Assembly (NCBI GenBank): GCA_026770575.1 | Contig: MU657178.1 | Location: 454,787 to 472,428 of the forward strand | DNA length: 17,642 nt | Source: Pelagophyceae sp. CCMP2097 | Taxonomy: Eukaryota > Sar > Pelagophyceae | Reading direction: 5' to 3' | In this document: positions 1 through 10,900 of the stretch, in pieces | Numbering within the stretch: position 1 is the first letter of the stretch | Layout of the letters: every line of letters begins with the position of its first letter | Translations under genes and position numbers: made by a program | The notes under the pieces: model-generated | What the model saw: the letters and a program-made list of their open reading frames with translations, nothing else | What the model was told of the DNA's origin: nothing | Databases searched by the model: none

Positions 1-178
1 CGAAGCGGTAGACGTTTGCACCTCTAAGAGCACGCAACGAGCGCACTCGCTTTGCACTCGAAAGTGTAAAGCGAGGGAACGAAACGTCTCTCTTGAGGTG
101 ATGAAAGTCCAACCGAGTTGACTAGCACCCGACCACAGCGCGGGAGATGCAACGTCGGGCAATTTTGTGGGGCGGACA

Positions 179-209
179 GGGGGTGAGAAAACCACTTGAT
201 CCAAGAGGC
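179..209. repeat. Inverted block A, left copy
   Basis: The sequence around CCACTTGATCCAAGAGGC matches the reverse complement of 1414-1445 with one or two differences. Confidence 0.8.
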
Positions 210-272
210 AGCCGAGACTGAACATCAAGGAGCGGCTGTTGACATGAAAATAAGACACCATCTGGGGGGATG

Positions 273-321
273 GCTTACGCTACGCGTGTCGTGGAAGAGC
301 AGGGCGTGGACGAGCAGTGAC
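273..321. repeat. Inverted block B, left copy
   Basis: About 49 bases containing ACGCGTGTCGTGG and GGGCGTGGACGAGCAG match the reverse complement of 1469-1517 with only a few mismatches. Confidence 0.85.
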
Positions 322-727
322 AACGAGTCCACCGGAGTTGAAGTAGATTTCCGTCAGAAAGGGGGACGCCGAGCATACCTGGCGGAAGGAGGAAGTCGGA
401 CGAGGGCGCGGTCCTACAACACGAAGGATTCCACGCCACTCTCGAGGCTCCTTGTCACTGCGCGTCGGCCCAGACTCTCGAAGAACACCGAAAATGAATT
501 CAAAGAATTATGGGGGATATTAAAATCCTCCAACCCTATTGACCAGCAGCGACGCCCAGAGCGGAGCATCGGCGGAAACCCGATGCGACGCGGAGAGGCA
601 GCAATGGGCCGACGGAGAAAAATAAGCAGAACAAGGACGGTCCCGGGCTTTGCTGCTCTCCGCGACCAAAGAACAAAGTACTCTCAAACCTGGGCACCGG
701 GGGCGTCCCAGGTGGGTTGGGATACAC

Positions 728-858
728 AACTGCGACAGTTCCTTCTTGATTGATTCCCCGAGTCCCTCCGCCGCTTCGCCGAGGCTGCGCAGCTGCGCGG
801 ATTCGAGCGCTCGCAGCTTAGCGGCGTCGCCGGAAAGGGCGGTGAGAGACGCCTCGAG
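728..858 (-). CDS. Possible coiled-coil exon of the same downstream gene
   Basis: After acceptor CATCGCAG, 43 codons plus two bases encode LEASLTALSGDAAKLRALES and further leucine-heptad sequence ending SIKKELSQ, up to donor GTGTAT. Joining at 689 (acceptor GTGCCCAG|G) would continue as LFESTLFFGRGEQQ and a hydrophobic stretch, in phase, but needs an unusually short 38-base intron. The helical repeat is clear; the gene model is not. Confidence 0.3.
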
Positions 859-955
859 CTGCGATGGGGAAGTCATGACTCATGGCGTGTGGCATTTGTT
901 CAGAAAGAGGCACAAACATCGGGATGAACTAGGGCCCTCAGGTTCAGACTCAACT

Positions 956-1363
956 TCAGAGGCATCCTGGCCCGGGGTTGGGCTCCTGCTCCAGCATGCT
1001 GGAGTGGGGGTCGTCCGAGTATCCGGTCCGACTTGAGTCGAGAGTCAGACCCGAAAGACGGGAAATGTCGATCCCACTCGAGTCGACTGCAAGGAGACGA
1101 CGCTCCCAAGGACGCCGCATGATAGAATCATCAAGGTGCGAGAGGGCCTCCCTCAACTCCCCGCCACAGCGTTTCGAAGGAAATCCAAGAACGAAGAAGA
1201 ACGGGCGGAGCATATAAGTAATGTAGACGACAAAGAACAGCATCCCAACGTGCGCGGCGCAGTGGCAGCCGCGGACAGCGTGCGCGATGGTGATGACGCC
1301 GCCCATCAGCAAAGAGGCCACGTCGCCAGCGTAGCGTGGCCGAGATCGTGCGCAAAGTACCAT
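956..1363 (-). CDS. Hydrophobic ORF, possible exon of a downstream membrane-protein gene
   Basis: 135-codon frame from ATG 1363 to TGA. It has two hydrophobic stretches (LLMGGVITIAHAV and GMLFFVVYITYMLRPFFFVL), then an amphipathic part (LREALSHLDDSIM, WERRLLAVD) and a polar acidic tail. Composition is unlike the repeat-derived ORFs and it is on the same strand as the TUL1-like gene, about 450 bases past its stop. I do not recognise the family. Its borders are unknown: it may be spliced upstream and may end before the TGA. Confidence 0.35.
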   Translation of the reverse strand: MVLCARSRPRYAGDVASLLMGGVITIAHAVRGCHCAAHVGMLFFVVYITYMLRPFFFVLGFPSKRCGGELREALSHLDDSIMRRPWERRLLAVDSSGIDISRLSGLTLDSSRTGYSDDPHSSMLEQEPNPGPGCL

Positions 1364-1413
1364 GGCCCGCAGCACTCCGAGGTCGGGGGAGGTAATAAAG
1401 TCCTCCCAACCCC

Positions 1414-1445
1414 GCCTCTTGGATCAAGTGGTTATCTCAACCCCC
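1414..1445. repeat. Inverted block A, right copy
   Basis: Reverse-complement partner of 179-209, ending in a long C run. Confidence 0.8.
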
Positions 1446-1468
1446 CCCCAATTCCCCCCCCCTTGTCT

Positions 1469-1517
1469 GACTCTGCTCGTCCACGCCCTGCTCGTCCACG
1501 ACACGCGTCGCGTAAGC
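1469..1517. repeat. Inverted block B, right copy
   Basis: Reverse-complement partner of 273-321. Contains GCTCGTCCAC twice in tandem. Confidence 0.85.
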
Positions 1518-1815
1518 TCCCCCCTCCCCCCCAAGGAAAAAAAACGAACTTTCGCGGCGCTCAAACGTTTGGATCAAATCCAGGCATCGTTTAAGAGACT
1601 TTTGCAAACGTCCCCTCGGAGCAGCTTCTCGTCCGACAGCCTCGGAAACCCCGTAGTTTGCCAAAGCCCCGCGGGCGGATTCCTGCCCTGCTTCAGACCC
1701 TTGCACTCGTGACAAACTCGAATCGTACATCGAGAAGAGTTTCTACAGCACTTCGGGCCTGGCCGCCGGCGGTTCAATCCGACTCATTATCCGAGTCTTT
1801 TGCTTATGCGCTCCG

Positions 1816-1917
1816 CTACCTCGGCGGCAGTTGGGCTCGGCAGGTCGGGCACTGCATCTTGAGGGCCATCCATTGGGCGAGGCATTCGTCGTGAAATACG
1901 TGTTGACAGGGCGTAAC
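1816..1917 (-). CDS. TUL1: TUL1-like exon 16: second half of RING-H2 and stop
   Basis: 33 codons and TAG. VTPCQHVFHDEC and WMALKMQCPTCRAQLPPR complete C-x2-C-x14-C-x-H-x2-H-x2-C-x10-C-x2-C. All eight zinc ligands are present, as is the tryptophan typical of E2-binding RINGs. The stop directly after the LPP tail is normal for the family. Acceptor ACTAG|G. Confidence 0.93.
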   Translation of the reverse strand, partial: VTPCQHVFHDECLAQWMALKMQCPTCRAQLPPR

Positions 1918-4900
1918 CTAGTTGATAGCGTCATCTGGACGTCACGCCTGAACGGGGCGCGCCGTGCGCACAGACCGAGGGTTTGGTTCCGTCGAGGACC
2001 CGTCGAGGGCGCGTGCGACGCCCGTATGAGGCCCGCAGAGCGCCCGTCGGAGGGCCCCGCAGGTTTCGCTCGGTGGGGTTTCGCGGCCCAGCTCTGTGTG
2101 AGTTTTCACGTCCCAGCTTCGGTTCCAAGGCGCGCACCGCGTGATCGGTGGGCACGGCGACGCTCTGGTAGCAGATGACGCAGTCGTGCTCTCGCTCGCC
2201 GTCGGAAGGCGGCGGCGGTGGACGCTTGTAGTCGTACCTCCATTTGCCGTCGTCCTCCCGTGCAAGAATGTACCGCCCACCCCCCGTGCAAAGCTCTTTC
2301 CGGCGCACCTTGCGGGGAGGCAGCACTTCGGGATGAAGAAGCGCGGGCCCCACTTGGCCTGGAGGCGCAGCACCGCGACCTGCAAGGCCTACGGGAACCG
2401 TCAAGGGACTGCGCGACGGCGCGGAGGGGCGACTCTACGGCTTCCATGGAGGCTCTCTAGGGCCTCTATAGAGCTCCTCTTCTAAAACCGCCAACACGCC
2501 ATCTCAAGGAGCGTCTCGAGGCAGTCTCGGGGCCGTCTCGAGCATCGTCTCGAAGACCGTCTCGAGGCCGTCGAGACGTCGCCTCGTGGACCGTTTCGAA
2601 GCCACCGTCGGCAGGGCCGTATCGAGGCTGTCTGACGTCTTGGGCCCGTCTCGGGGACCGCTTCGAAGCCGTCTTGGGTCCGTCTCGAGGACTCCCGAGG
2701 ACCGTCTCGAAGGCCGTTTGGGAGGCCGTCTCTTCGGCCGTCTTCAATACCGTCGTGAGGGCCGTCGTGAGACCGTCTTGGGGCCATCTCGGGGACTGTC
2801 TCGAGGACCGTCGATGCCGTCTCAAGGACTGTTTCGAGGACCGTCTTAAGGACCGTGTCGAGGCCGTCTTGGGACCGTCTCGAGGCCGTCACAAGACGGT
2901 CCTTGTGACGGCCTCGAGACAGTCTTGGGGATCGTCAAGTGGCCGTCTCAGAGAACGTTTCGAGGGCCGTTTCGAGGGCCGTTTTGAGTGTCGTCCTGAG
3001 GGCAGTCGTTCAGGCAGTCGAAAGACCGCCGAGGGGTCGCCAAAGAGGACCGGTTTGAGGCTGCCTTGAGACCGTCTCGATCGAGACTGCCTTGAGACCG
3101 TCTCGAAGAACGTTTCAAGGGTCGTCTTCAGGGCCGTCTCAAGGGCAATCTCAACGTCGTCTTAAAGGCCGCCTTCAGGACCGTCTCAAGGGCCGTCTTC
3201 AGGACCGTCCCAAGGACCGTCTTCAGGACCGTATCGAGGCCGTCTTGGGGCCGTCGAAAGGCCATCTAGAGGGCCATCTACGAGGATCGCCTCGCAGCGT
3301 CTTGAGACCATCCCGAGGCCCGTCTTCAGGGCCGTTTCAAGGGCGATCTCAACGTCGTCTCAAGGGCCGTCTCAAGGGCCGTCTCGAAAGGCCGTCTCGG
3401 GGCCCGTCTTCAGAACTCTCGTAAGGGCCGTCTCAAGGCCCGAGGACTGTCTCAAGGGTCGTCTCCAAGACCGTCTCGAAAGGCCGTCTTGGGTTCGTCT
3501 CGAGGCCTATTTGGGCCCGTCGTTTGGGCCGTGGAGAGACCGCCTCGAGGACGGTGGAGTGGCCGCCTCTCTAGGGCCTCTATAGGGACCGCATAAGGGC
3601 ATCCCTCGAGGCGATGGAGAGTCGCATCGGGTTTTCCGTGCGGCCGAGGACGGCGTAGAGGGCCAGGACCGCGACGGGGCGTCGACGGGGCTGTCGACGG
3701 GCCCGCACGGGAGCGGTCTGTCTCCGACGGTACGAGGACCGCACATCGTGGGTGTCTGTAGCGTAGAGGGACCATGCCAAGTCCGCCGAGTGGCCTTTAT
3801 TTCATGAAGCGCGCCTCGGGCCTGCAAAGTGGCCTTTCTCCGCCATCAAACGAGGCTCGCACGGCGTTTCAAAGGGCCTGCAAAGACGCCGCTCGTCGCC
3901 TGCCAGAGCACGAGAAAGGCGCAAAACCAGAGTCGCGGCGGCGTCTTTGGCGACGCCGCCCGCAGAAGCGACCACGGCCACGCGAGCGCGTAAAGAGGCA
4001 ACACCAAGCGCGTCGCGGCCATGCCGTACAAATAGGCCAAGTCGAACGGCTCGAGGTGCTCCTCGCGCGCCTAGCGGGGTATTTTGAGGTATTTTGTGGC
4101 AGTGTACCACAGGGTTCGCCCTTCAACCTGTGGGTCGGGATTGCCGGGTTAGAGCGTTTTGGCCGACCCGTCTTTGAGTGGGTCTGGCCGTAGCCCGAAC
4201 CCGAACCCGGCCCTTTCTCAGACGGGCTTGGTGTCTTGACCAACCCGCGACCTTTTGCCAAACTAGACCCGAAGACGCCATTGCACGGCCTCTGCGCGGC
4301 CGCTTGCCAAGGCCTCTTTTGAAGGGCTCTTGAAAAGACCTCCGGACGGGGGCCTGCAAGGCCTCTTCGAATTGGATCGCACAGCTCCGGAACCACGCGT
4401 CGTTCGAGCGGCGGGTTCGGGCCCTCCGAAAGGCGCCCGCGGCGCGGATCAGGCCTCGGGGGCCACGGTTCACGCGACGTTTGGAAGAACCATCTTGAGT
4501 CATCGTCTCGGAGGGTCATTTAAAGAGACCGCTTCGAGGGGCCCTCTCGGGGGCAGTCTCGAGTGACCGTCTCGAGTTGTCGTCTCGAAGGGCCGTTTGA
4601 AGGGACCGTTTCGAGGGGCCGGCGAGAGTGGCCTTCTTGAGTGGCTGACTCGAGGGGCCGTCCAACGGCGCCATTTCGAGGAGCCTTCTCAAGGGGCCGG
4701 AATGAGGGGTCTTCTCGAGGGGCTGTCCAAAGGCACCGTTTCGAGGGGCCTTCGCAAGGGGCTTTTTCGAGGCACCGTCTCATGCGCCGTTTCGAGCGGC
4801 CGTCTTGAGGCGCCGTTTCGAAGGGCCGCCTCAAAGAGGCGCCGTTTCGAGGGGCCTCTTCGAGGGGCCGTCTCGAGTGGCGTCCCGAAGGACCGTCTAA

Positions 4901-7900
4901 AGGGGCCGTTTCGAGGGGCCCTCTCGAAGGGCCGGCGAGAGGGGCCGTCTGGCAGAGGGGCCGTTTCGAGGGCCCCATCGAGAGGCCGGCGAGAAAGGCC
5001 TTCTCAAGGGGCCGTCTTAAGGCGCCGTTTCGAGGGACCGTCTCGAGGGGCCAACAAGAGGGGGCTTCTCGATTTGCCTTCTCGAGGGTTGTTCAAGGGC
5101 CCTTGCAAGAGGCCTCACAAGCGACCGCGCAGAGGCCGGGCAAGTGACCGCCAAAGTAGCTCTCCGGACGGACTCCTGCAAGGCCTCTTTGGCAGCCATT
5201 TGCAAGGCCTCTGCGTGGTCACTTGCAAGGCCTCTTTCAAGGTTGAAAAGCTCTCTTGGCGGGCCCCTGCAGAGGCCTCTTTGGCGGCCACTTGCCCGGC
5301 CTCTGCGCGGTCACTTGCGAGGCCTCTTGGACGGCCCCTTGAAATGCTCTCCGGACGGGCCCCTGTAAGGCCTCTTTTGCGGCCACTTACAAGGCCTTTG
5401 CACGGTCGCTTGCAAGACCTCTTTTCAGGGCCCGCCCGAGCGACCGTCCGAGCGACTGTCCGAGCGACTGTCCAGGGGAAGTCGCAGAGGGGGCTTTAGT
5501 CGAGGGGCAGGCAGCCGAGTGACCATCCAAGGGACCGTCTTTGGGGCCGCAGTCAAAGCGACGGTCACAGAGGGCCCGTCGAGGGACTGTCAAAGGAAGT
5601 GTCCAAAGGAGCCGTCCAAACGACCAAGCCCACGCGACCGTCCGAGGGACCGCCCGAGGCGCAAGTAGGGGCGGGTTCGGGCCGGGTTTGCGCGACTTGG
5701 CCGACGCGCATACCCGCGGGTCTGGCCGTGGCTCAAACCCGAACCCGACCCTTCGAAGGCGGGTTTGGTCGCTTGACCCCGACCCTTTTAGTGCGGTCCA
5801 AATTGAAAATCCGACCCGACCCGAAAACAGCGTCCCTGCTCCTGGACTCGCGGCGTAAAGTCGGCCTTTGCCTTTGGCGCTGGTCCATACGTTTTGCCAA
5901 ATTTGCGGCACCCAAAAGCTAAACAGCGCGAATAGGACCCATCGGGCGTCGCCTCGGGAGAGGTAGAGAGCGGCGAGGGAGACGAAGAGGCCGCCGTAAA
6001 ACCTTGCGTGGAGGACGGCGAGCTCGCGCCGCCTAATTTAAATTTTTAAATTTTTCAATTTTTCAATTTTAATTTTTAATTGTGCCGCGCCTTTCGACTC
6101 ATATTCGCGCCGCCGCTGGAATCCATTCGCTGCTCCGCGGGCCCGCTGCCGTGCGGAGCGCCCCTGGGGTGTCGGACGAGGCCCCCAAAGTGGGTTTCGG
6201 ACTGTGTTCCCGCATACCCAAAAGTGGGTTGCAGACTGTGTTCCCGCATACACGCCGCATCAAGCCGCCAAACTCAGCATCGCCGCGTGCCGCTGCCGCG
6301 CCGTCTCCGGGCCGTCTCGGGGCTGCCTCCGGTCCCCGAAAGGACCGTGGGGGCGCAAACGGACCAGAGGGTCTGTTGAGGAGATGTATCAGACTGTCCG
6401 TAGAGCGGGACAGGGTCGCATAATACCGTCTCCGGCCCCGTCGGACAATTGGGGCGTCTAAGACCGTCTCAAGGGGCCGTAGAGGGGCCGCTGTCGGACT
6501 TTCAAGGACCGTCTACGAGCCGTCGGGGGTCTGCACTGTCGATGTTCGGACCTTTGAGGGGCCGCATCGGACCTTTGAGGGGGGCTCGGGCCGTCGGCGG
6601 ACCGCCTCGAAGCCGCCTCGGGCCGTCTCCGGCCCACGTCGGGCCGTGGGGACGCATGGGACCCGAAGGGTCCGTCAAAAGGGTCTGTTGAGGACTGTAA
6701 AAAGTCCCTATAAAAAGTCCCTACGGGGCTCTCCATAGAAAGGTCGTGTGGGACCGTCGAGGAGCCGCATCGGACCGTCTTGGGGCTGCATCGGACCGTC
6801 GAGGGGGCGCTTCGGGCCGTCGACAGGGCCGCCGAGGGACCGCCGTCTCCGCCCCCCCGTCGGACCGTCCAAGGGCATCGGACCGTCGACGGACTGATGG
6901 AGCCGTCGGGGGAGCGTCGTCGAACCGTCGAGGGGCCACCGCCCAGAGGCCGCAGAAGGCCGTCTCGAGGCCGGCCCCCGTTGGGCAATGGAGACGTTCG
7001 TCTCCGGGACCGCCATCGTCTTCGGCCCCATAAAGGACCCTGGGAGCGCACGGGTCCGTCGAAGGATATGAAAACTGTCGTGGGTCGCACGCGACAGTCT
7101 CCGGGCCGCATCGACAGTCTCGGGACAGTCCTCAGGGCCGCTGTCGGACCGTCGTAAGGACCGTCGTAAGGACCGTCGTAAGGACCGTCGTCAGGACCGT
7201 CGTAAGGACCGTCGACGGGGCCGAATGCAGAACCGCCGTCGGACCGTCGAGGGGCCGCAAGGGACCGTCCGTCAAAGGGGCCCCCAAGAGGGCCTTTATG
7301 GGACCGTCCGGAGCGGGGTTTATGGGACCGTCCAAAAAGGGCCGTATAGGGGCTGTCCTCAGACAGTCGAGGGGCTGACGAGAGGCCCTCGAGGGGCCGC
7401 CGTCGGACCGTCCGTCCAGGGAAACGTTGAAGAGCAGCCGCCTCCAGCCCCCGAAAGGACCGTCGGGCCGCACGGGACAGGAGCAGCGCCGGGTTTGCCC
7501 TTCAACCCGCGGGTCGGGTTTGCCGGGTTTGCGCAATTTAGCAGACCCGTCGACCCGCGGGTCTGGCTGTGGCCCGAACCCGACCTCTCGAAGACGGGTT
7601 TGGTCGCTCGACAAACCCGCGACCCTTTGGCTTTGGCACCGATTGATAACCCGACCCGACCAGAATACACCGCCCCTGTTCCTGCGAGGGACTCTTCTTC
7701 CCCGGAGCTTGCCTTTGTCGGATGCCAAAAAAAAAAGCTTGCCTTTGTCGGAATGCCAAATGGTTTGATAGAGGGCCCGTCCAAGCGACATTCCGAGAGC
7801 CCGCCCAGGGGACGTCGCAGAGGGGCCGCAGTCGAGTGGCCGACAGCCGAGTGACCGTCCAAGGGACCGTCGAGGGGCCACCGTCAAAGCGACCGTCACA

Positions 7901-10900
7901 AAGGGGCTGTCGAGGGACCCTCCAACGAACTGTCCAAGGGACCGTCCAAGGGACCGCCCAAGCGACTATCCGACGGAGCGTCAGAGGGACCATCCAAGCG
8001 ACCGTGGGCCCGTCCGAGGGACCGCCCAGAGGGGCGCAGAAGGGCTGCAGTCGAGGAGACGGCAGCCTCCTCGACCGCCCAAGGGACCGTCCGAGGGACC
8101 TTACACGGCACTGCCGCAAAGGGACCGACGAGGGACCGTCCAAGGGATCGGCCGAAGGGACCGTCGAAAGGACCTCCGAAAGGACCGTCAAAGGGACCAG
8201 CCACGAAACCGTCGCAGAGGGACAGCTCAATGGAACGCCCAAGGAACAAACCAAAAGGACTGTCCAAAGACCCGCCCAAGGGACCGTCGCAGGGTCTGCC
8301 CGAGGGCCCGCCCGCGGGACGTCGCAGAGGGGCCGCAGTCGATCGGCCGTCCAAACGATCGTCCCATGGACCGTCCACGGGAACGTCGCAGAGGGACCGT
8401 CGAGGGACCCTCCAAAGGAACTGCCCAAAGGAACTGTCCAAAGGACCGCCTAAGGGATGTTCCGAAGGACCGTCGAGGGACCATCCAAGCGACCGTCCGA
8501 GGATCCGTCCGAGCGACTGTCCGAGGGCCCGTCCAGGGGATGTCGCAGAGGGGCTGGAGTCGAGGGACCGGCAGCCGAGTGACCGTCAAAGGGACTGTCG
8601 AGAAACCGCATTCAAAGCGACCGTCACTGAGAGCCCGTCGAGGGACCCTTAAAGGAACTGTCGAAAGGAAGTCTCCAAGGGACGGCCCAAGCGGCCGTCC
8701 GAGCCTCTCGAGGAGCCGTCCCAAAGCGCCGAGTAGCCGTCTCAAAGGGCCGTCTCGAGGGGGGCGTCTCGAGGGGCTGTCTCAAGGAGCCGTAAAGGGC
8801 TGCCTCAAGAAGTTGGAGATAGGAGCAGCGTTGGCTGACGCCGCAATCGACGTGGCGGCGCTGCCGTCGAGCCAGAACCGCTGCGGGTCGTGCGCCTCCA
8901 ATACGGCGACTATGTAGCGCCTACGAAGGCAAAATAAAATTAAAAGATTAAAAGATAAAATGGAGATTGAATGGAGATTAAATCAAATCTCACATTTCGA
9001 CGACGCAGAAGATGATCAGCTTCAAGAACGCGACGCAGGCAAACGCGGCGAACAGATGGTCCACTGCCGCGCAGAGGAGGAGGTTGGCGACGCACTCTAC
9101 CGCGTCGAGGTGCGCTTGAATGGCGACGCAGAGAGGCGAGACGCGAAGAGCCTATTTGCTCAGGTTCGAATTCGAGTTGTTTAATTTTAATTTTAATTTT
9201 TATATTTATATTTTTAATTTTTAATTTGGCGGGTTATCAAATTTCGGGTTTCAACTTGCGGGTTTCAAATCATCAGCAAGACGTGCGACAACCTCGCCTC
9301 GACAAGGATCCGAAGACCCGCGACATTGCCCAACGTCTCCGAGGCGCGTTTCCCGCCACCCCCGCCATTCAGTCCCTATGACGAGGTCTCTGTGACGGGG
9401 TCCCTGTGATGACGCCCCTATGACAAGGACCCCGCGGCACGGTCCGACGGGGAGGCCCTTTGAAGAGGTCCCTATCAGACGAGGTCCATTTGACGGGACC
9501 TTTTTGGCAAGGTTCCCCGTGGCAAGATCCATGTGGTATGGTCCCCGTGACAAGGCCCGTGTGACACGGGCCGTGTGACACGGGCCGTGTGACACGGGCT
9601 GTGTGACAAGGTCCCTGAGGCAAGGTCCCCGTGACGAGAACCCTCTGACAAGGCCCATGTGACAAGGCCTGTATGACAAGGTCCCTGTGGCGAGAACCCT
9701 GTGACAAGGCCTGTATGACAAGGTCCCCGAGGTAAGAACCCTGCGACAAAGTCCCTGTGACAAGACCTCTGACACGGTCCCCGTGACGAGGCCCACGTGA
9801 CGAGGCCCACGTGGCAAGATCCCTGTGACAGTGCCCCCTATGGCAGAGTCTCCGTGATAAGAACCCGCTGATACGGCCCCCGTGACACGGTCGCCTTGAC
9901 AAGGACCCGAAGACGTGACATTGGGGCCCCCGTGACATTGGTCCCCGAGGCGCGTTTGCCGCAACCCCCGTCTTACAGTCCCTTTGGCGAGTTCCCTGCG
10001 GCAGGGTCCCGTGGGAAGGTGTGAAGACGTCGCTGTGACAAGTTTCCCGGAGCACGGTCCCGCGACAAGTTCCCCGTAACACGGTCCTTATGAAGGTCCC
10101 TGCGACGAGGTCCCCGTGACACTGTGGCGAATCCGCGACGAGGGCCCTTGGGCGAGACCCGGTGGCAAGGTCCCCAAGGCAAGGTCCCTGCGGCAAGGTC
10201 CCCGTGGCAAGGCCCGTGTGACAAGGGCCGTGCGACGAGGCCCCTGAGACAAGGTCCTGTCATAGTCACTGCGTGGAGAATCCGGTGTCGAGAACCATGC
10301 GACAAAAGTGGCGAGTGCCCGGTGCCGAGGTCATTACGACGACGTGCCGAGGACCCCTCTCCGGTCTCTCGACGGCGCCCCCCCGTGACAAGATCCCTGT
10401 GAGGAGAACCCTGTGGCAAGCTTTTCCTGGCAAGCTTTTCCTGGCAAGGTCCCTCGAACATGGTCCCCGTGACTGGGCCCATGTGACACGGGCTGTGTGA
10501 CAAGGTCCCTGTGAAAAATTCCCCGTGACGAGGCCCGTGACGAGGGCCCTGTGACAAGGTCCCCGTCGTGAACATCTGATAAGGTCCCTGTGACGAGAAC
10601 CCTTTGACAAGGGCCCGTGTGACAAGTTTCCCGTAACAAGGTCCCAAGACACGGCCCCCGTTACAAGTTCACAGGACGAGGTCCCTATGGCTAGGTCCCT
10701 ATGACAGGGTCCTGTGACGCGGTCCCGTGGCAAGGACCCTACGGCTCCGCGACAAGGATCTTGGATGAGGATCGTGACACAGTCCCGTGACAAGAACACT
10801 GGGGGGTAGATCCCCGTGACAGGGTTCCTGTGACAAAGGTCCCTATGCTAAGATTCCTGCGACGCGGTCCTATGGCAAGAACCCTGGACAAGGCTCCTGG

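Larger units (their letters stand above)
1..1815. other. 3' flank of the TUL1-like gene
   Basis: Apart from the two candidate exons and the inverted blocks reported separately, I see no supported gene. The stretch is not part of the satellite arrays that fill the introns, and contains homopolymer runs (C tracts near 1441-1462 and 1519-1531). A cleavage or polyadenylation signal could not be identified with confidence. Confidence 0.4.
2380..3899 (-). other. TUL1-like intron 13, satellite-filled, GC-AG
   Basis: 1520 bases between exons 13 and 14. Most of it (about 2480-3560) is an array of GACCGTCTCGAGG-like units with variants such as GCCGTCTTCAGG; the part nearest exon 13 is less regular. 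A 23-bp hairpin lies at 2873-2924. I see no coding sequence beyond repeat-derived open frames. Confidence 0.85.
4071..5890 (-). other. TUL1-like intron 12, satellite-filled
   Basis: 1820 bases between SFWVPQIWQN and YGMAATRL exons. Both ends carry a copy of a dispersed element (4117-4262 and 5666-5862). Between them are a GGGGCCGTTTCGAG array (about 4500-5090), a CTTGCAAGGCCTCTTT array (about 5095-5420) and a CCGTCCGAGCGAC array (about 5430-5660). No exon seen inside. Confidence 0.9.
6033..8839 (-). other. TUL1-like intron 11, the longest (2807 bases)
   Basis: Donor GTCAGC, acceptor ATTAG|G. From the acceptor side: an AT-rich tract (6034-6082), a 33-bp duplication (6184-6250), a GGACCGTCGAGGGG array (about 6450-7430), dispersed element copy 3, and a CCAAGGGACCGTC array (about 7790-8790). 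No coding sequence recognised. Confidence 0.9.

Noticed and set aside
1469..1517. Plus-strand exon LLVHALLVHDTRR followed by GTAAGC
   Set aside because: The donor is good and the inverted copy reads similarly, but neither copy has a usable acceptor or open upstream frame, so they are treated as repeat blocks.
2138..2379. Apparent frameshift between GPRFFIPK and the RING
   Set aside because: A 71-base intron with GTGCGC donor and AG|G acceptor removes the break and yields the expected LPxRYDYxRP linker, so neither a pseudogene nor a sequencing error is needed.
4597..5499. 300-codon plus-strand open frame
   Set aside because: Translation of the GGGGCCGTTTCGAG and TTGCAAGGCCTC arrays, with no domain-like segment; it lies inside intron 12.
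7486..7705. tRNA-derived SINE
   Set aside because: GGTTCGGGCC resembles a polymerase III B box only loosely and no A box or tRNA-like fold was found at a proper distance.
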